Shown here: positions 16,594-25,425 of the stretch, piece after piece
How positions within the stretch are numbered: the stretch's first letter is position 1
Layout: every line of letters starts with the position of its first letter
Assembly: GCA_002471375.1 (NCBI GenBank)
Contig: DKPV01000042.1
Location: forward strand, 1-48,626
Reading direction: 5' to 3'
Length of the DNA: 48,626 nt
Origin: Flavobacteriales bacterium UBA7325
Lineage (GTDB): Bacteria; Bacteroidota; Bacteroidia; Flavobacteriales_D; Crocinitomicaceae
Program-made: the position numbers and the translations under genes
Notes under the pieces: generated by a model
What the model was told of the DNA's origin: nothing
Databases searched by the model: none
The model's input: the letters and a program-made list of their open reading frames with translations, nothing else

Positions 16594-18045
16594 TTAGTAA
16601 TAGATTGCTCTTCGTACTTTCGTTATGTACTTTGCCATTCTTATTACTTGCTTCGTATAACCGTATTCGTTGTCATACCATGCATAAAGAACAACATTCT
16701 TTCCGTCTTTCGATACAATCGAAGCATTCGAATCGAATACTGAACAGCAGTGGTTTCCAATGATATCGTTTGATACTAGTTCCGGATCAATAGAATAATA
16801 AATCTGATTGATCAAAGCACCATTTAATGCCGCATGCTTGATTTTAGCATTTACTTCTTCAAGAGTAGTTTCTTTTCCTAATGTAAGATTCAAAATTGCT
16901 AATGATCCATTTGGCGTTGGTACTCGTACAGCGTTAGCAGTAAGCTTACCTTCGAGTGATGGAATTACCTTCGTTACGGCATTTCCTGCCCCAGTAGAAG
17001 TAATTACCATATTGATAGCTGCAGATCTTCCTCTACGAGGTTTTTTGTGCATGTTATCAAGTAAGTTCTGATCGTTCGTGTAGGCATGTACAGTTTCAAT
17101 GTGTCCTTTCTCAACACCAAACTCATCCGTAATCACTTTAAGAATTGGAGCGATCGCATTTGTTGTACATGACGCAGCAGAGTAAATATTTTCGCTATCT
17201 AGCTCAAGTTCTCCTTGGTTGATTCCGTAAACTACGTTAGGTATTTCTTTACCTGGGGCAGTTAATAAAACTCTAGAAGCTCCTTTGGCTTTCAAGTGAC
17301 GGCTTAATGCTTCACGATTAGTGAATGCTCCTGTATTGTCAACGATAAGCGCATTGTCAATTCCATATTGATTATAATCAATATCTTCTGGTGCATTTGC
17401 GCTGATCAAATGAACCATTTGACCATTTATGTTAATCGTTTGATTCTCAACATCAACTTCAACGCTGCCTCTGAATGCTCCATGAACTGAATCATTGCGG
17501 AGTAGGGCAGCACGTTTGATGATCGCTTGAGGATCATTTCCTCTTGTAACAATTGCACGAAGTCTTAATTGTTGTCCTTTTCCAGCTTGTTTGATTAATT
17601 CTCTTGCTGCAAGACGCCCAATACGACCAAATCCATAAAGAACTACATCTCTCGGTTCGAATGGCTGTGCATTCTCTAGTGTAAATTGACTAAGCTTTGA
17701 TCCTAAAAAATCTTTCTTTGACTCATAATTTGCTTGCTCAGCAATCCATTCGCTTGCTAGTTTACCAATATCAAGTTTTGCCGGGGCTAGGTCCATCTGC
17801 AATAACTCATTTGAAAGTTCAGATGTTGTGAAAACGTCAATTGGCTTGTTTACTACTTTATCGGCGTACTCATGAAAATTTAAAATTTCAGAAATTGTAG
17901 TATCCATTAAGTGTTGACGAAATAGAACAAGTTCAACTCCCTTATCGTAAAGCAGTTCTCCTACATTGCTCGATAGTTTTACCGCCGCACGTTCTCTTTC
18001 AATGTGAGACTTTAGTTCGTTTTCGTAACCTAGTGCTGTTTCCAT
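16594..18045 (-). CDS. Glyceraldehyde-3-phosphate dehydrogenase, N-terminally extended type
   Basis: It interconverts glyceraldehyde-3-phosphate and 1,3-bisphosphoglycerate with NAD(P). At 483 residues it carries a helical N-terminal extension of about 130 residues before the Rossmann turn YGFGRIGRLAAREL. Catalytic Cys293 is in SAASCTTNAIAP; other signatures are VHAYTNDQNLLDN, RRGRSAAINMVITSTGA and AWYDNEYGYTKQVI. This long type is seen in Bacteroidota and some other bacteria alongside the shorter classical enzyme. It may favour NADP or the gluconeogenic direction, but that is not readable here. It lies 76 bases downstream of rpoD, separated by a terminator, so it needs its own promoter, which I could not identify. 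Confidence 0.93.
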   Translation of the reverse strand: METALGYENELKSHIERERAAVKLSSNVGELLYDKGVELVLFRQHLMDTTISEILNFHEYADKVVNKPIDVFTTSELSNELLQMDLAPAKLDIGKLASEWIAEQANYESKKDFLGSKLSQFTLENAQPFEPRDVVLYGFGRIGRLAARELIKQAGKGQQLRLRAIVTRGNDPQAIIKRAALLRNDSVHGAFRGSVEVDVENQTININGQMVHLISANAPEDIDYNQYGIDNALIVDNTGAFTNREALSRHLKAKGASRVLLTAPGKEIPNVVYGINQGELELDSENIYSAASCTTNAIAPILKVITDEFGVEKGHIETVHAYTNDQNLLDNMHKKPRRGRSAAINMVITSTGAGNAVTKVIPSLEGKLTANAVRVPTPNGSLAILNLTLGKETTLEEVNAKIKHAALNGALINQIYYSIDPELVSNDIIGNHCCSVFDSNASIVSKDGKNVVLYAWYDNEYGYTKQVIRMAKYITKVRRAIYY

Positions 18046-18087
18046 GATTTTAGTTAATTGTTGATTTTGAAATAGTTGTATAAAAAA

Positions 18088-18113
18088 AAGCCGCCCGAAA
18101 TAGGGCAGCTTTT
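18088..18113 (-). terminator. Rho-independent terminator after rpoD
   Basis: Read on the minus strand, the arms AAAGCTGCCC and GGGCGGCTTT pair with one mismatch around loop TATTTC and run into eight T. It sits 8 bases after the rpoD stop and isolates rpoD from GAPDH. Confidence 0.75.
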
Positions 18114-18121
18114 ACAATTGT

Positions 18122-18988
18122 TTATCCGAGATAAGCTTTCAGAAGTTTGTTTCGAGACGTGTGTCTTAGACGGCGTATAGCCTTCTCTTTTATTTGACGT
18201 ACACGCTCACGTGTTAAATTAAACTTCGTTCCGATTTCCTCTAGTGTAAGACCATGGTTCATTCCAATTCCGAAGAAAAGACGAATGATCTCACGTTCTT
18301 TGTCTGTCAGTGTGCTTAAAGATCGTTCAATTTCTCTTTGCAATGATTCAGCCATCAGCGCGTGATCTGCTTTTGGTGAGTCATTGTTTGCCATCACATC
18401 CATTAATGTACCACCATCCTCAGAAGTTGAGAGTGGGGCATCCATTGATACGTGACGACCAGAAACATTAAGACTTTCTTTAATCTTGTCTTCTGGAACC
18501 TCCAACGCTTCAGCAAGTTCTTCAGCTGATGGTGGTCGTTCGAATTCTTGCTCTAGGCGAGAAAACGCTTTGTTTATTTTATTTAGTGATCCAACCTGGT
18601 TCAATGGAAGACGTACAATTCGAGCTTGCTCAGCTAGTGCTTGCAAGATTGATTGACGAATCCACCAAACTGCATACGAGATAAATTTGAATCCACGAGT
18701 TTCATCAAATTTCTGTGCTGCCTTAATTAGACCTAAATTTCCTTCGTTAATAAGATCGGGTAGAGTTAACCCTTGATTTTGGTATTGTTTAGCTACCGAT
18801 ACAACGAAACGAAGATTGGCTCTCGTTAGTTTTTCCAAGGCTCTTTGATCGCCTTGCTTTATTTTTCTTGCCAATTCTACTTCTTCCTCCGCGGTAATCA
18901 ACTCTTCTTTACCAATATCCTGTAAGTACTTGTCTAATGACTGACTTTCACGATTGGTAATGGATTTTGTAATTTTAAGTTGTCTCAT
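18122..18988 (-). CDS. rpoD: Primary RNA polymerase sigma factor (sigma-70, Bacteroidota type)
   Basis: This is the housekeeping sigma factor. At 288 residues it lacks region 1.1, as is usual in this phylum. Region 1.2 is SLDKYLQDIGKEELITAEEEVELA. Region 2 contains LRFVVSVAKQYQNQGLTLPDLINEGNLGLIKAA and FKFISYAVWWIRQSI. Region 3 follows, and region 4 ends with LTLEEIGTKFNLTRERVRQIKEKAIRRLRH. It recognises TTTG/TAnnTTTG promoters of the kind seen repeatedly in this window, including its own. It is downstream of htrA but has a separate promoter. Confidence 0.98.
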   Translation of the reverse strand: MRQLKITKSITNRESQSLDKYLQDIGKEELITAEEEVELARKIKQGDQRALEKLTRANLRFVVSVAKQYQNQGLTLPDLINEGNLGLIKAAQKFDETRGFKFISYAVWWIRQSILQALAEQARIVRLPLNQVGSLNKINKAFSRLEQEFERPPSAEELAEALEVPEDKIKESLNVSGRHVSMDAPLSTSEDGGTLMDVMANNDSPKADHALMAESLQREIERSLSTLTDKEREIIRLFFGIGMNHGLTLEEIGTKFNLTRERVRQIKEKAIRRLRHTSRNKLLKAYLG

Positions 18989-19029
18989 ACTCTTCTTTCC
19001 TCTTCATTTTTCCGCAAAAAAGCGTTCCG

Positions 19030-19062
19030 CAAAGATACAACCAAAACAAACTGTTATCCAAA
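19030..19062 (-). promoter_or_regulatory. rpoD promoter
   Basis: On the minus strand TTTG (19059-19062) is followed after 21 bases by TATCTTTG (19030-19037), a good match to the Bacteroidota primary sigma consensus. The leader to the ATG at 18988 would be about 36 bases. A direct repeat TTGCGGAA occurs at 19025-19032, overlapping the -7 box, and again at 19010-19017 in the leader, which could be a regulatory site. Confidence 0.65.
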
Positions 19063-19124
19063 AAAATATTCAGGTTTTTTAACATAAATATTTATTAGAA
19101 TCAATTCGTTTGTATTGAAGGCCT

Positions 19125-20612
19125 CTAGGGGCCTACGGCAATATAATCTTTCGCGCCGCTCTCCGTCATAATCTCAAGGAGAACACCTTCTTTGCTAATT
19201 GTTCGTAATTTATCTGTGAGCTGCTCTACAGTTTGGATTCGGTCATTGTTGATTTTCGTGACGATCATACCTTGACGCAGACCCTTGGATTTTAGCTTCC
19301 CAGCTGACAACGATTTGACTTTTACGCCACTTGTGATGTTGAGCTCCTTCTTTTCTGTACTCGACAATGAACGAAAAGTTGCACCCATTGCCATGTTTTT
19401 TTCAACACTCGTCTTTGAAATTAGTGATGTTTGTCCATCACGGTTACGCAAAACCAGTTGCTTAGTCGATACTGTTCCTGCTGAATTCCTTACTGTGACA
19501 GCAATTTTGTCACCAGGACGACGCTTTCCAATCTCTTCTTGAAGCGATGCAGCAGAATTAACTGTCTTGGCACCAATTTTTAAGATTACGTCACCTTTTT
19601 TGATTCCAGCCTTCTGCGCGCCACCATTAGCAATAACGTCAGCAACATAGACGCCTTGAAGGTTCTTAAGATCAAGTTCTTCCTTCATTTCTTGAGTGAT
19701 ATCTGCAATCTGAACTCCCAAATATCCTCTTTGAACCACGCCGTAATCGATCAAATCCGTCATAACTTTCTTAACCAGATTCACAGGTACTGCAAAAGAA
19801 TATCCAGAATAAGAACCAGTTTCCGAAGCGATTGCCGTGTTGATTCCAATTAGTTGACCTTTTGTATTAACTAATGCGCCACCGCTATTTCCTGGGTTTA
19901 CTGCTGCGTCTGTTTGAATGAATGACTCAATCGGAACAACATTATCTTTTCCTCCTTCTGAAATCAGATTCAAGTTTCTTGCTTTGGCTGAAATAATTCC
20001 AGCTGTAACTGTCGATGTAAGGTTGAAAGGATTACCAACTGCCAGCACCCATTCACCAACGTTAATGTTATCGCTATTTCCTAATGGGAGTGACGATAGT
20101 CCAGTTTCTTTAATCTTTAATACCGCAATATCTGTTGATGGGTCGGTTCCAATAATCTCAGCATCATATTTTCTATTATCATTTAGAGTCACTTGAATTT
20201 CTGTCGCATTCTGAATTACGTGATTATTCGTTACTATATAACCGTTATTAGCAACAATAACACCTGATCCAGACCCTTCGCCATATTGCTTCAATTCTCG
20301 ACCACCAGCACCTGGGCCATAGAAAAACTCTGAGAATATATCTCTTTTGAATGTAGTGGTCTCAACCTTAGTGGTCACATGAACAACTGCATTTAAACTG
20401 CTCTCTGAAGCGAAAACGAAGTCCTCTGAAGGCACGGCGTTCGTCCACTCAAAGCTTGCATTTTTAGCGCTTGAAAGACCTTCATTATTTACAATGAGGT
20501 CGCTCTGGTTGGATGTTAATTCATTGTTGTTATTTATCATCAAGTACCCAACGAGAGGAATCATTCCTCCTAATAAGCCAAGCGAGAATAATTTTATGTT
20601 CTTTCCTATCAT
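19125..20612 (-). CDS. Periplasmic serine protease HtrA/DegQ family (Do-like)
   Basis: This is an envelope quality-control protease and chaperone of 495 residues. After an N-terminal membrane anchor or signal (KLFSLGLLGGMIPLVGYLMI) comes the trypsin-like domain. Its triad is His131 (IVTNNHVIQNA), Asp161 (DPSTDIAVLKI) and Ser243 (NPGNSGGALVN). Two PDZ domains follow: one at ~295-385 (RGYLGVQI, GVYVADVIANGGAQKAGIKKGDVI) and a shorter second at ~400-490 (GVKVKSLSAGKLKSKGLRQGMIVTKI). It is just upstream of rpoD in the same orientation. No promoter matching the consensus was evident in the 206 bases upstream, which hold no gene. Confidence 0.95.
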   Translation of the reverse strand: MIGKNIKLFSLGLLGGMIPLVGYLMINNNNELTSNQSDLIVNNEGLSSAKNASFEWTNAVPSEDFVFASESSLNAVVHVTTKVETTTFKRDIFSEFFYGPGAGGRELKQYGEGSGSGVIVANNGYIVTNNHVIQNATEIQVTLNDNRKYDAEIIGTDPSTDIAVLKIKETGLSSLPLGNSDNINVGEWVLAVGNPFNLTSTVTAGIISAKARNLNLISEGGKDNVVPIESFIQTDAAVNPGNSGGALVNTKGQLIGINTAIASETGSYSGYSFAVPVNLVKKVMTDLIDYGVVQRGYLGVQIADITQEMKEELDLKNLQGVYVADVIANGGAQKAGIKKGDVILKIGAKTVNSAASLQEEIGKRRPGDKIAVTVRNSAGTVSTKQLVLRNRDGQTSLISKTSVEKNMAMGATFRSLSSTEKKELNITSGVKVKSLSAGKLKSKGLRQGMIVTKINNDRIQTVEQLTDKLRTISKEGVLLEIMTESGAKDYIAVGP

Positions 20613-20805
20613 AATCTTCCGGTTTATTGTTCAATTAGCAATTATAACGCCATTGTTTTAAAAATCATACTTCGCTTGGTGTTAATCTTTGTTAAGGCTT
20701 TGTTTATAGATATTGGGAGATATTCCTTCAATTGCTCCTAAGAATCAAGTCATCCATGTTGAGCTTCAATTTTAGTAGAATTCAATAGTAAGTTGATTCC
20801 CTAAT

Positions 20806-20813
20806 TATATTTG
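20806..20813 (+). promoter_or_regulatory. -7 element close to the start of the membrane protein gene
   Basis: TATATTTG matches TAnnTTTG and ends five bases before the ATG at 20819, so the transcript would be leaderless or almost so. No TTG is found 19 bases upstream (one lies at 10), so the -33 side is weak. Confidence 0.45.
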
Positions 20814-20818
20814 CAGCA

Positions 20819-21541
20819 ATGAAAAGGGTCACACGTACATTTATTATTTCAAATATAATTTCCGCTATAGCTTTAGTGTTAGCTCTTCCTGGGTTGTCAG
20901 AGCAGAGGGATGATATGTGGAGTGGGAAACAAGATGAATCGAAAGCCTACGCTTTACTTATAGCGATACTTGTTGGTTTCGTCACTCGGGTAATGAAGGC
21001 TAGAGAGGTTGCAAAGAATGGTGTGGGTCAAACATCTACATTTGAGAAGTTATTTCTTTGCTTATTGGTGGTTTTCGGGATATCCGTAAGTCTAAATTTT
21101 ACCATGTTTTCATGTTCCTATTTCTTTGGTGGACCGAGTTCTACTTCAGCAACTGTGTATATCGTCTCCTTAATGGGGACATCCATCATAATAATGTTTT
21201 ATGAGGCTGCAGTGATTTTGGGTGCAGTTCAGTATAAACCTTCTGTTGTCCAGAAAAAATGGTTGAATCCTATGCATAGTTTTTATGTAGGTATGGGAGT
21301 TGCATTGTCGTGGGATATCATGATAGTGGGTGGGTCTAATGGACTCTCTTATGGAATGGAGAACTTTTGGTCTGAGTTTGTAGCTAGTATATTTTTGGCG
21401 TTGATGATGGTGGTTTCTGTCCAACGTCTTTTTTGGTTTGAAGTTTTCCTGAATTCCGCAGATTGGAAAGATAATTTGAAGGTTCTGGCTTCTCTTGTTG
21501 TAGTTATTGCATGTGCGCTCATTCCATTATTTTACATCTGA
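20819..21541 (+). CDS. Predicted integral membrane protein, unknown family
   Basis: The 240-residue protein has about six hydrophobic segments, around residues 9-25, 44-58, 78-100, 109-128, 150-168 and 187-205, plus a final one at 222-239. The loop KAREVAKNGVGQTSTFEKL between early segments is positively charged. There is no signal peptide beyond the first helix and no recognisable catalytic or transport motif. It lies 47 bases upstream of dapF, which has its own promoter, so the two need not share a transcript. I do not recognise the family and give no function. Confidence 0.7.
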   Translation: MKRVTRTFIISNIISAIALVLALPGLSEQRDDMWSGKQDESKAYALLIAILVGFVTRVMKAREVAKNGVGQTSTFEKLFLCLLVVFGISVSLNFTMFSCSYFFGGPSSTSATVYIVSLMGTSIIIMFYEAAVILGAVQYKPSVVQKKWLNPMHSFYVGMGVALSWDIMIVGGSNGLSYGMENFWSEFVASIFLALMMVVSVQRLFWFEVFLNSADWKDNLKVLASLVVVIACALIPLFYI

Positions 21542-21576
21542 GATATCAAAGCACAAATTCTCATTCGAACTTTTCC

Positions 21577-21584
21577 TACCTTTG
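21577..21584 (+). promoter_or_regulatory. -7 element just before dapF
   Basis: TACCTTTG matches TAnnTTTG and is separated from the dapF ATG (21589) by only four bases. This supports MNISFVKYQG as the start and implies a leaderless or near-leaderless dapF message. Confidence 0.5.
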
Positions 21585-21588
21585 CCTT

Positions 21589-22362
21589 ATGAATATTTCA
21601 TTCGTAAAATATCAAGGGACGGGCAATGATTTTGTCATGATTGACAATACGTCCAGCCAATACTCTGATTTGTCAGAAGAAGTTGTGAAATTCATATGTG
21701 ACAGAAAGCATGGAGTTGGAGCGGACGGTTTAATTTTGATATCTCCGAGCGAGAATGCCGATTTCTACGTAGATTATTACAATGCCGATGGATCTCAAAG
21801 TTTTTGTGGTAATGGAGCTCGTTGCAGTGTTGCCTTTGCTGAGGAGTTAGGATTGATTGATGCAAGCACAACTTTTGATGCAATTGATGGAATTCACAGA
21901 GCTTCGATACGAGAGGGAATTGTTCGGTTAGAAATGCTCGATGTTGCGAGGATTGAGTCAAATGAAGGTGATTATTTTGTTGAAACAGGGTCTCCGCATT
22001 ATGTTCATTTGAAGGAGGAAGGAGCGGATGATATCGTGAGTTACGGGAGAAGTATTAGGTATTCTAAATTATATGAAAAAGAAGGAGTTAACGTTAATTA
22101 CTTAGACTCGTTGTCTAGCATTGAAATTAGCGTCGAAACTTATGAGCGTGGAGTAGAAGATGAGACGCTCTCATGTGGGACAGGAGTCACAGCTTGTGCA
22201 CTCGTTCAGATGACTCTTTTTGAAGAAGTTCAAAAAGTCCGTGTACGAACAAAAGGAGGTGATTTAAGCGTAGAAGCTTGTTCCGATATGAATGGCGGTT
22301 TTACTGATATTTGGCTTTCAGGACCTGCGAAAAAGGTATTTAATGGAAGTGTTGATGTCTGA
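21589..22362 (+). CDS. dapF: Diaminopimelate epimerase
   Basis: It converts LL- to meso-diaminopimelate for peptidoglycan and lysine, using two active-site cysteines and no cofactor. Both are present: Cys73 in SFCGNGARCS and Cys196 in ETLSCGTGV. The N-terminal VKYQGTGNDFVMIDN is diagnostic. At 257 residues it has the normal size, which argues for the ATG at 21589 rather than the longer frame from 21511 that would overlap the previous gene. It heads an overlapping run of five genes: unknown protein, GNAT, mltG and glycosylasparaginase follow. Confidence 0.97.
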   Translation: MNISFVKYQGTGNDFVMIDNTSSQYSDLSEEVVKFICDRKHGVGADGLILISPSENADFYVDYYNADGSQSFCGNGARCSVAFAEELGLIDASTTFDAIDGIHRASIREGIVRLEMLDVARIESNEGDYFVETGSPHYVHLKEEGADDIVSYGRSIRYSKLYEKEGVNVNYLDSLSSIEISVETYERGVEDETLSCGTGVTACALVQMTLFEEVQKVRVRTKGGDLSVEACSDMNGGFTDIWLSGPAKKVFNGSVDV

Positions 22363-22855
22363 TCGTAAAATAGAGAATATTATTCCTTATTCAACGAATA
22401 GCTTTCAGTCTGAGAAGGCCTACTTATGGGTATGGCACGCGGATAAAATTCCACCGCACCTAGGCCTTTCGACGCAAAGTAGGTATTATAGCTTAAAGTC
22501 AAATGGGAAGGACCAAAATGTTTGCTTTGAAAAAGTGATTCAGCTTATTGACCGAAAGAAGATTAAGACCCTCGCCATAGAGTTAAATTGTGAAATAGAG
22601 TTAGCGAAAGTTGATCGAGTGTTTGAGTCTTACAAGATGAATTCTATTGCTGGAACTACCTGTTTGTCGCCCATCAAGGATATTCTTGGTAAGTCTAATC
22701 CATCAAAACTTCAGTACTTACTAGATGAATTGGAGTTGGGCCAAGAAATAGTTAAATATATTGGATTTAATATTGATGATTCATTTAGCGGGATACCGTA
22801 TTATACAGAGCAAGATATCCTCAGGCGACTCGAACTTTTAGACAATGATGCCTAG
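22355..22855 (+). CDS. Conserved-context protein of unknown function between dapF and GNAT
   Basis: The product has 166 residues if started at the ATG at 22355, which overlaps the dapF stop by eight bases; earlier in-frame ATGs at 22343 and 22292 exist but lie deeper in dapF. There is no signal peptide or membrane segment, so it is probably cytosolic. Visible features are an aromatic N-terminal block (KAYLWVWHADKIPPHLGLS), a mixed central part with KIKTLAIELNCEIELAKVDRVFE, a short TCLSPIKDILG turn and an acidic helical C-terminus (YYTEQDILRRLELLDND). I do not recognise a family. Overlap at both ends implies translational coupling with dapF and the acetyltransferase. Confidence 0.75.
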   Translation: MSDRKIENIIPYSTNSFQSEKAYLWVWHADKIPPHLGLSTQSRYYSLKSNGKDQNVCFEKVIQLIDRKKIKTLAIELNCEIELAKVDRVFESYKMNSIAGTTCLSPIKDILGKSNPSKLQYLLDELELGQEIVKYIGFNIDDSFSGIPYYTEQDILRRLELLDNDA

Positions 22856-23366
22856 CTCGAGAATAGCGTTGCGACCTGCAACACTTGCTGATGCCGATAT
22901 CATTCTAGATTGGGAGAATAATCTAGAAAATTGGGCCGTCAGTAATAACGATAGCCCCTATTCCTTGATAAATATTCAAATGCTGATTCTCTCGCTACGT
23001 AATATCCGGAAGGCATGTCAGGCAAGGTATATGATTATTGAGATCAATTCGGACCGTATACTTGGCAGTGTTGATTTATATGAAATTGACTGGGATAAAC
23101 TCACCGCAGGTGTTGGAGTATTGATCTCTGACCCTTCTGACCGATCTAAGGGGTTTGCTTCGGAAGCATTGTTAATGCTAGAACAATTGGTGATTGAGGA
23201 ATGGGATCTAAAGCACTTTAATGCAGAAGTACATCTAACCAATATTCCGAGCATTAAACTTTTTGAGAATTGCAATTATGTAAAAAAGGACGTTGTGCAT
23301 AAAGCATTATCTCCGAATGGTGGTTATATTGAAACGATATTATTTGAAAAATGGCTAAAAAACTAA
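22845..23366 (+). CDS. GNAT-family N-acetyltransferase (RimJ/RimL-like)
   Basis: This is a 173-residue acetyl-CoA-dependent acetyltransferase. The N-terminal IALRPATLADADIILDWENNLENW is the Acetyltransf_3 opening. The acetyl-CoA-binding strand and loop follow (GVGVLISDPSDRSKGFASEALLMLEQL), then HLTNIPSIKLFENCNYVKKDVV, typical of RimJ/SpeG-like proteins. Its acceptor could be a protein N-terminus, an amino sugar or a small amine; the sequence does not say. Two adjacent ATGs (22845 and 22848) are possible starts. It overlaps the preceding gene by 8-11 bases and mltG by 16. Confidence 0.9.
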   Translation: MMPSSRIALRPATLADADIILDWENNLENWAVSNNDSPYSLINIQMLILSLRNIRKACQARYMIIEINSDRILGSVDLYEIDWDKLTAGVGVLISDPSDRSKGFASEALLMLEQLVIEEWDLKHFNAEVHLTNIPSIKLFENCNYVKKDVVHKALSPNGGYIETILFEKWLKN

Positions 23367-24418
23367 TTCTACTTTTAATTGTTGCCTCGATTGGCGTTGT
23401 TGGATACTTAGGACGGCATAAGGTTATGGGGATATTTCAAGATGATACAAGAACCACTAATACTTCTGAGGTAAAATTACTTTTCAGAGAAGCACCAACA
23501 GCAGAAATACTGTCAACTAAACTAGTTGAGAAAGGAATTATTCCGAATAAGAAAATGTTCGATGACTTCGTGGCAGCTGAAAAAATAGTTACCGATAATT
23601 TTGCTGCTGGTAAGTACGTCATTCTGTCCGGTACTCAGCTTTCGGACTTAGTTCATGGTTTTGTAAAGGGAGACAACGGTCATGGTAAAGCCGAAGTGAA
23701 GGTGAATGTTACTTTTAATCGCTGTATCGATATTCAGGATATTGGGGCAAACATTAGTCAGTGTATTTTAGCTGATAGTGCCTCAATTGTTGATTATATT
23801 CTGGATCCTGAAACGCTTAAAAAGTATGGATTTACTGAAGAGCAAGTTCCTGCACTTTTTATCCCAAAGCAGTATCAGATGTATTTCGATACTGATGCTG
23901 AGGAGTTTATTGCCTTTATGGCGTCTGAATTCAAGAAGTACTGGACAGCAGAACGAATGCAAAAAATTAAAAATATCGGATTGAAGTCTCCTTCTCAGGT
24001 CGTTACCATTGCGAGTATCGTCTACAGTGAGCAATCTAGAGTTTCCGAAGAATGGCCTACTATTGCTAAATTATATTTGAATCGTATTGAACGTGGAATT
24101 CCTTTAGAGGCTGATCCTACATTTAAATTCTGTTGGCCTGATCGTTTGAAAGGTGTAGAGCACCTTTTGGATGTTCATAAAAATAGAGACTGTCCGTATA
24201 ACACCTATTTACATAAAGGGGTTCCTCCAGGACCAATTTGCATACCTCCATACGACGTAGTAGACGCAGTATTGGATCCCGCAGGCGTAGATTATATCTT
24301 TTTGTGTGGCGATGGCACAGGGCATCATAATTTTGCCTCCACAAATTCTGAGCACAATAAGAATGTAGCTGCGTATCGTATTTGGCTAAAAGATTACATG
24401 AAAAACAAAGATAAATGA
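23351..24418 (+). CDS. mltG: Endolytic murein transglycosylase MltG
   Basis: MltG cuts nascent peptidoglycan strands and acts as a terminator of glycan elongation. The 355-residue protein has one N-terminal membrane helix (LILLLIVASIGVVGYLG), a LysM-like region (~45-125) and the YceG catalytic domain. Catalytic Glu227 lies in TIASIVYSEQSR, followed by PTIAKLYLNRIERGIPLEADPTFKF and, near the end, YIFLCGDGTGHHNFASTNSEHNKNV. It overlaps the GNAT gene by 16 bases and the next gene by four (ATGA). With dapF in the same run, the operon couples peptidoglycan precursor supply and strand processing. Confidence 0.96.
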   Translation: MAKKLILLLIVASIGVVGYLGRHKVMGIFQDDTRTTNTSEVKLLFREAPTAEILSTKLVEKGIIPNKKMFDDFVAAEKIVTDNFAAGKYVILSGTQLSDLVHGFVKGDNGHGKAEVKVNVTFNRCIDIQDIGANISQCILADSASIVDYILDPETLKKYGFTEEQVPALFIPKQYQMYFDTDAEEFIAFMASEFKKYWTAERMQKIKNIGLKSPSQVVTIASIVYSEQSRVSEEWPTIAKLYLNRIERGIPLEADPTFKFCWPDRLKGVEHLLDVHKNRDCPYNTYLHKGVPPGPICIPPYDVVDAVLDPAGVDYIFLCGDGTGHHNFASTNSEHNKNVAAYRIWLKDYMKNKDK

Positions 24419-25425
24419 GCGACTTGAAAAGAAGAACTTTTTTTAAGCTTGGACTATTCGGGGCAGCGATAAGTTTAGTGAAGCCTAGCAAGGCAGTTGA
24501 AATTATTTCTGATGCAAGCACCAAAAAGTTTGTCATTGCACCCAAGAAAATAGTGATCTCCACGTGGAATCACGGTATAGCGGCCAATCGAGCAGCGTGG
24601 GAAGTACTATCATCAAAAGGTACAGCACTTGATGCAGTGGAGAAAGGTGTGAAGATTACAGAGTCGGACATGTCAAACAGAAGTGTTGGAGGTGGAGGTA
24701 GACCCGATAGAAGCGGGCATGTCACACTAGATGCTTGTATCATGGATGAAAAATCGCGTTGTGGCGCTGTTGCATATTTGGAAGGGATAAAACATCCAAT
24801 TTCAGTTGCTCGAGGAGTAATGGACCGCACACAACACGTTATGCTTGTAGGCGATGGGGCTAGAGATTTTGCTTTGGATTACGAGTATGAAAAAATTAAA
24901 ACTCCTATCAAAGAAGTAAAGAAGGATTGGAAAAAATGGAAAAAGGAGAATAAGGAGCTATTTAAGAAGCCTGAAATTAATCACGAAAACCATGATACTA
25001 TAGGAATGTTAGCCTTAGATGCTTTTGGGAATCTTAGCGGAGCCTGTACTACTAGTGGCTGGGCATACAAGATGCCAGGTAGAGTAGGTGATTCACCCAT
25101 AATTGGCGCAGGATTATTTATTGACAATGAAGTTGGTGCTGCCTGTGCAACCGGTATGGGAGAGGCAATTATCAGAATTGCGGGAAGTCATACCGTCGTA
25201 GAGTTAATGCGCCAAGGTAAATCTCCAGAAGAAGCCTGTAAGTTAGCTGTTGAACGAATCATTGCAAAACACGACGATTTAACGAATTTGCAGTGTGGTT
25301 TCATCGCTCTAGATAAATATGGTAACTACGGAGGTTATTCAGTCTACAAAGGGTTTAATTATGCATTAAAAACAGAGAATAGAGACGAAATGGTCGACGC
25401 GAAGTACAATCGTAGTTGGGAATAG
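24415..25425 (+). CDS. N4-(beta-N-acetylglucosaminyl)-L-asparaginase (glycosylasparaginase), Tat-exported
   Basis: It hydrolyses the GlcNAc-Asn bond left after N-glycoprotein digestion. The precursor self-cleaves before an N-terminal nucleophile Thr; here Thr195 in ENHDTIGMLALDAFGNLSGACTTSG fits, with substrate-binding PGRVGDSPIIGAGLF and GAACATGMGEAI downstream. The N-terminus KRRTFFKLGLFGAAISLV has a Tat twin-arginine motif (RRTFFK) and hydrophobic region, so it is probably folded before export. At 336 residues it has the usual length. The start overlaps the mltG stop by four bases. It could act on host or environmental glycoproteins, or on Asn-containing glycopeptides. Confidence 0.93.
   Translation: MSDLKRRTFFKLGLFGAAISLVKPSKAVEIISDASTKKFVIAPKKIVISTWNHGIAANRAAWEVLSSKGTALDAVEKGVKITESDMSNRSVGGGGRPDRSGHVTLDACIMDEKSRCGAVAYLEGIKHPISVARGVMDRTQHVMLVGDGARDFALDYEYEKIKTPIKEVKKDWKKWKKENKELFKKPEINHENHDTIGMLALDAFGNLSGACTTSGWAYKMPGRVGDSPIIGAGLFIDNEVGAACATGMGEAIIRIAGSHTVVELMRQGKSPEEACKLAVERIIAKHDDLTNLQCGFIALDKYGNYGGYSVYKGFNYALKTENRDEMVDAKYNRSWE

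Noticed and set aside
19119..19134. Hairpin AGGCC/GGCCT at the end of htrA as a terminator
   Set aside because: The stem is five bases and no T run follows on the minus strand.
21511..21588. Longer dapF start at 21511
   Set aside because: It overlaps the previous gene, adds 26 residues before the conserved VKYQGTGNDF start and crosses the -7 box.
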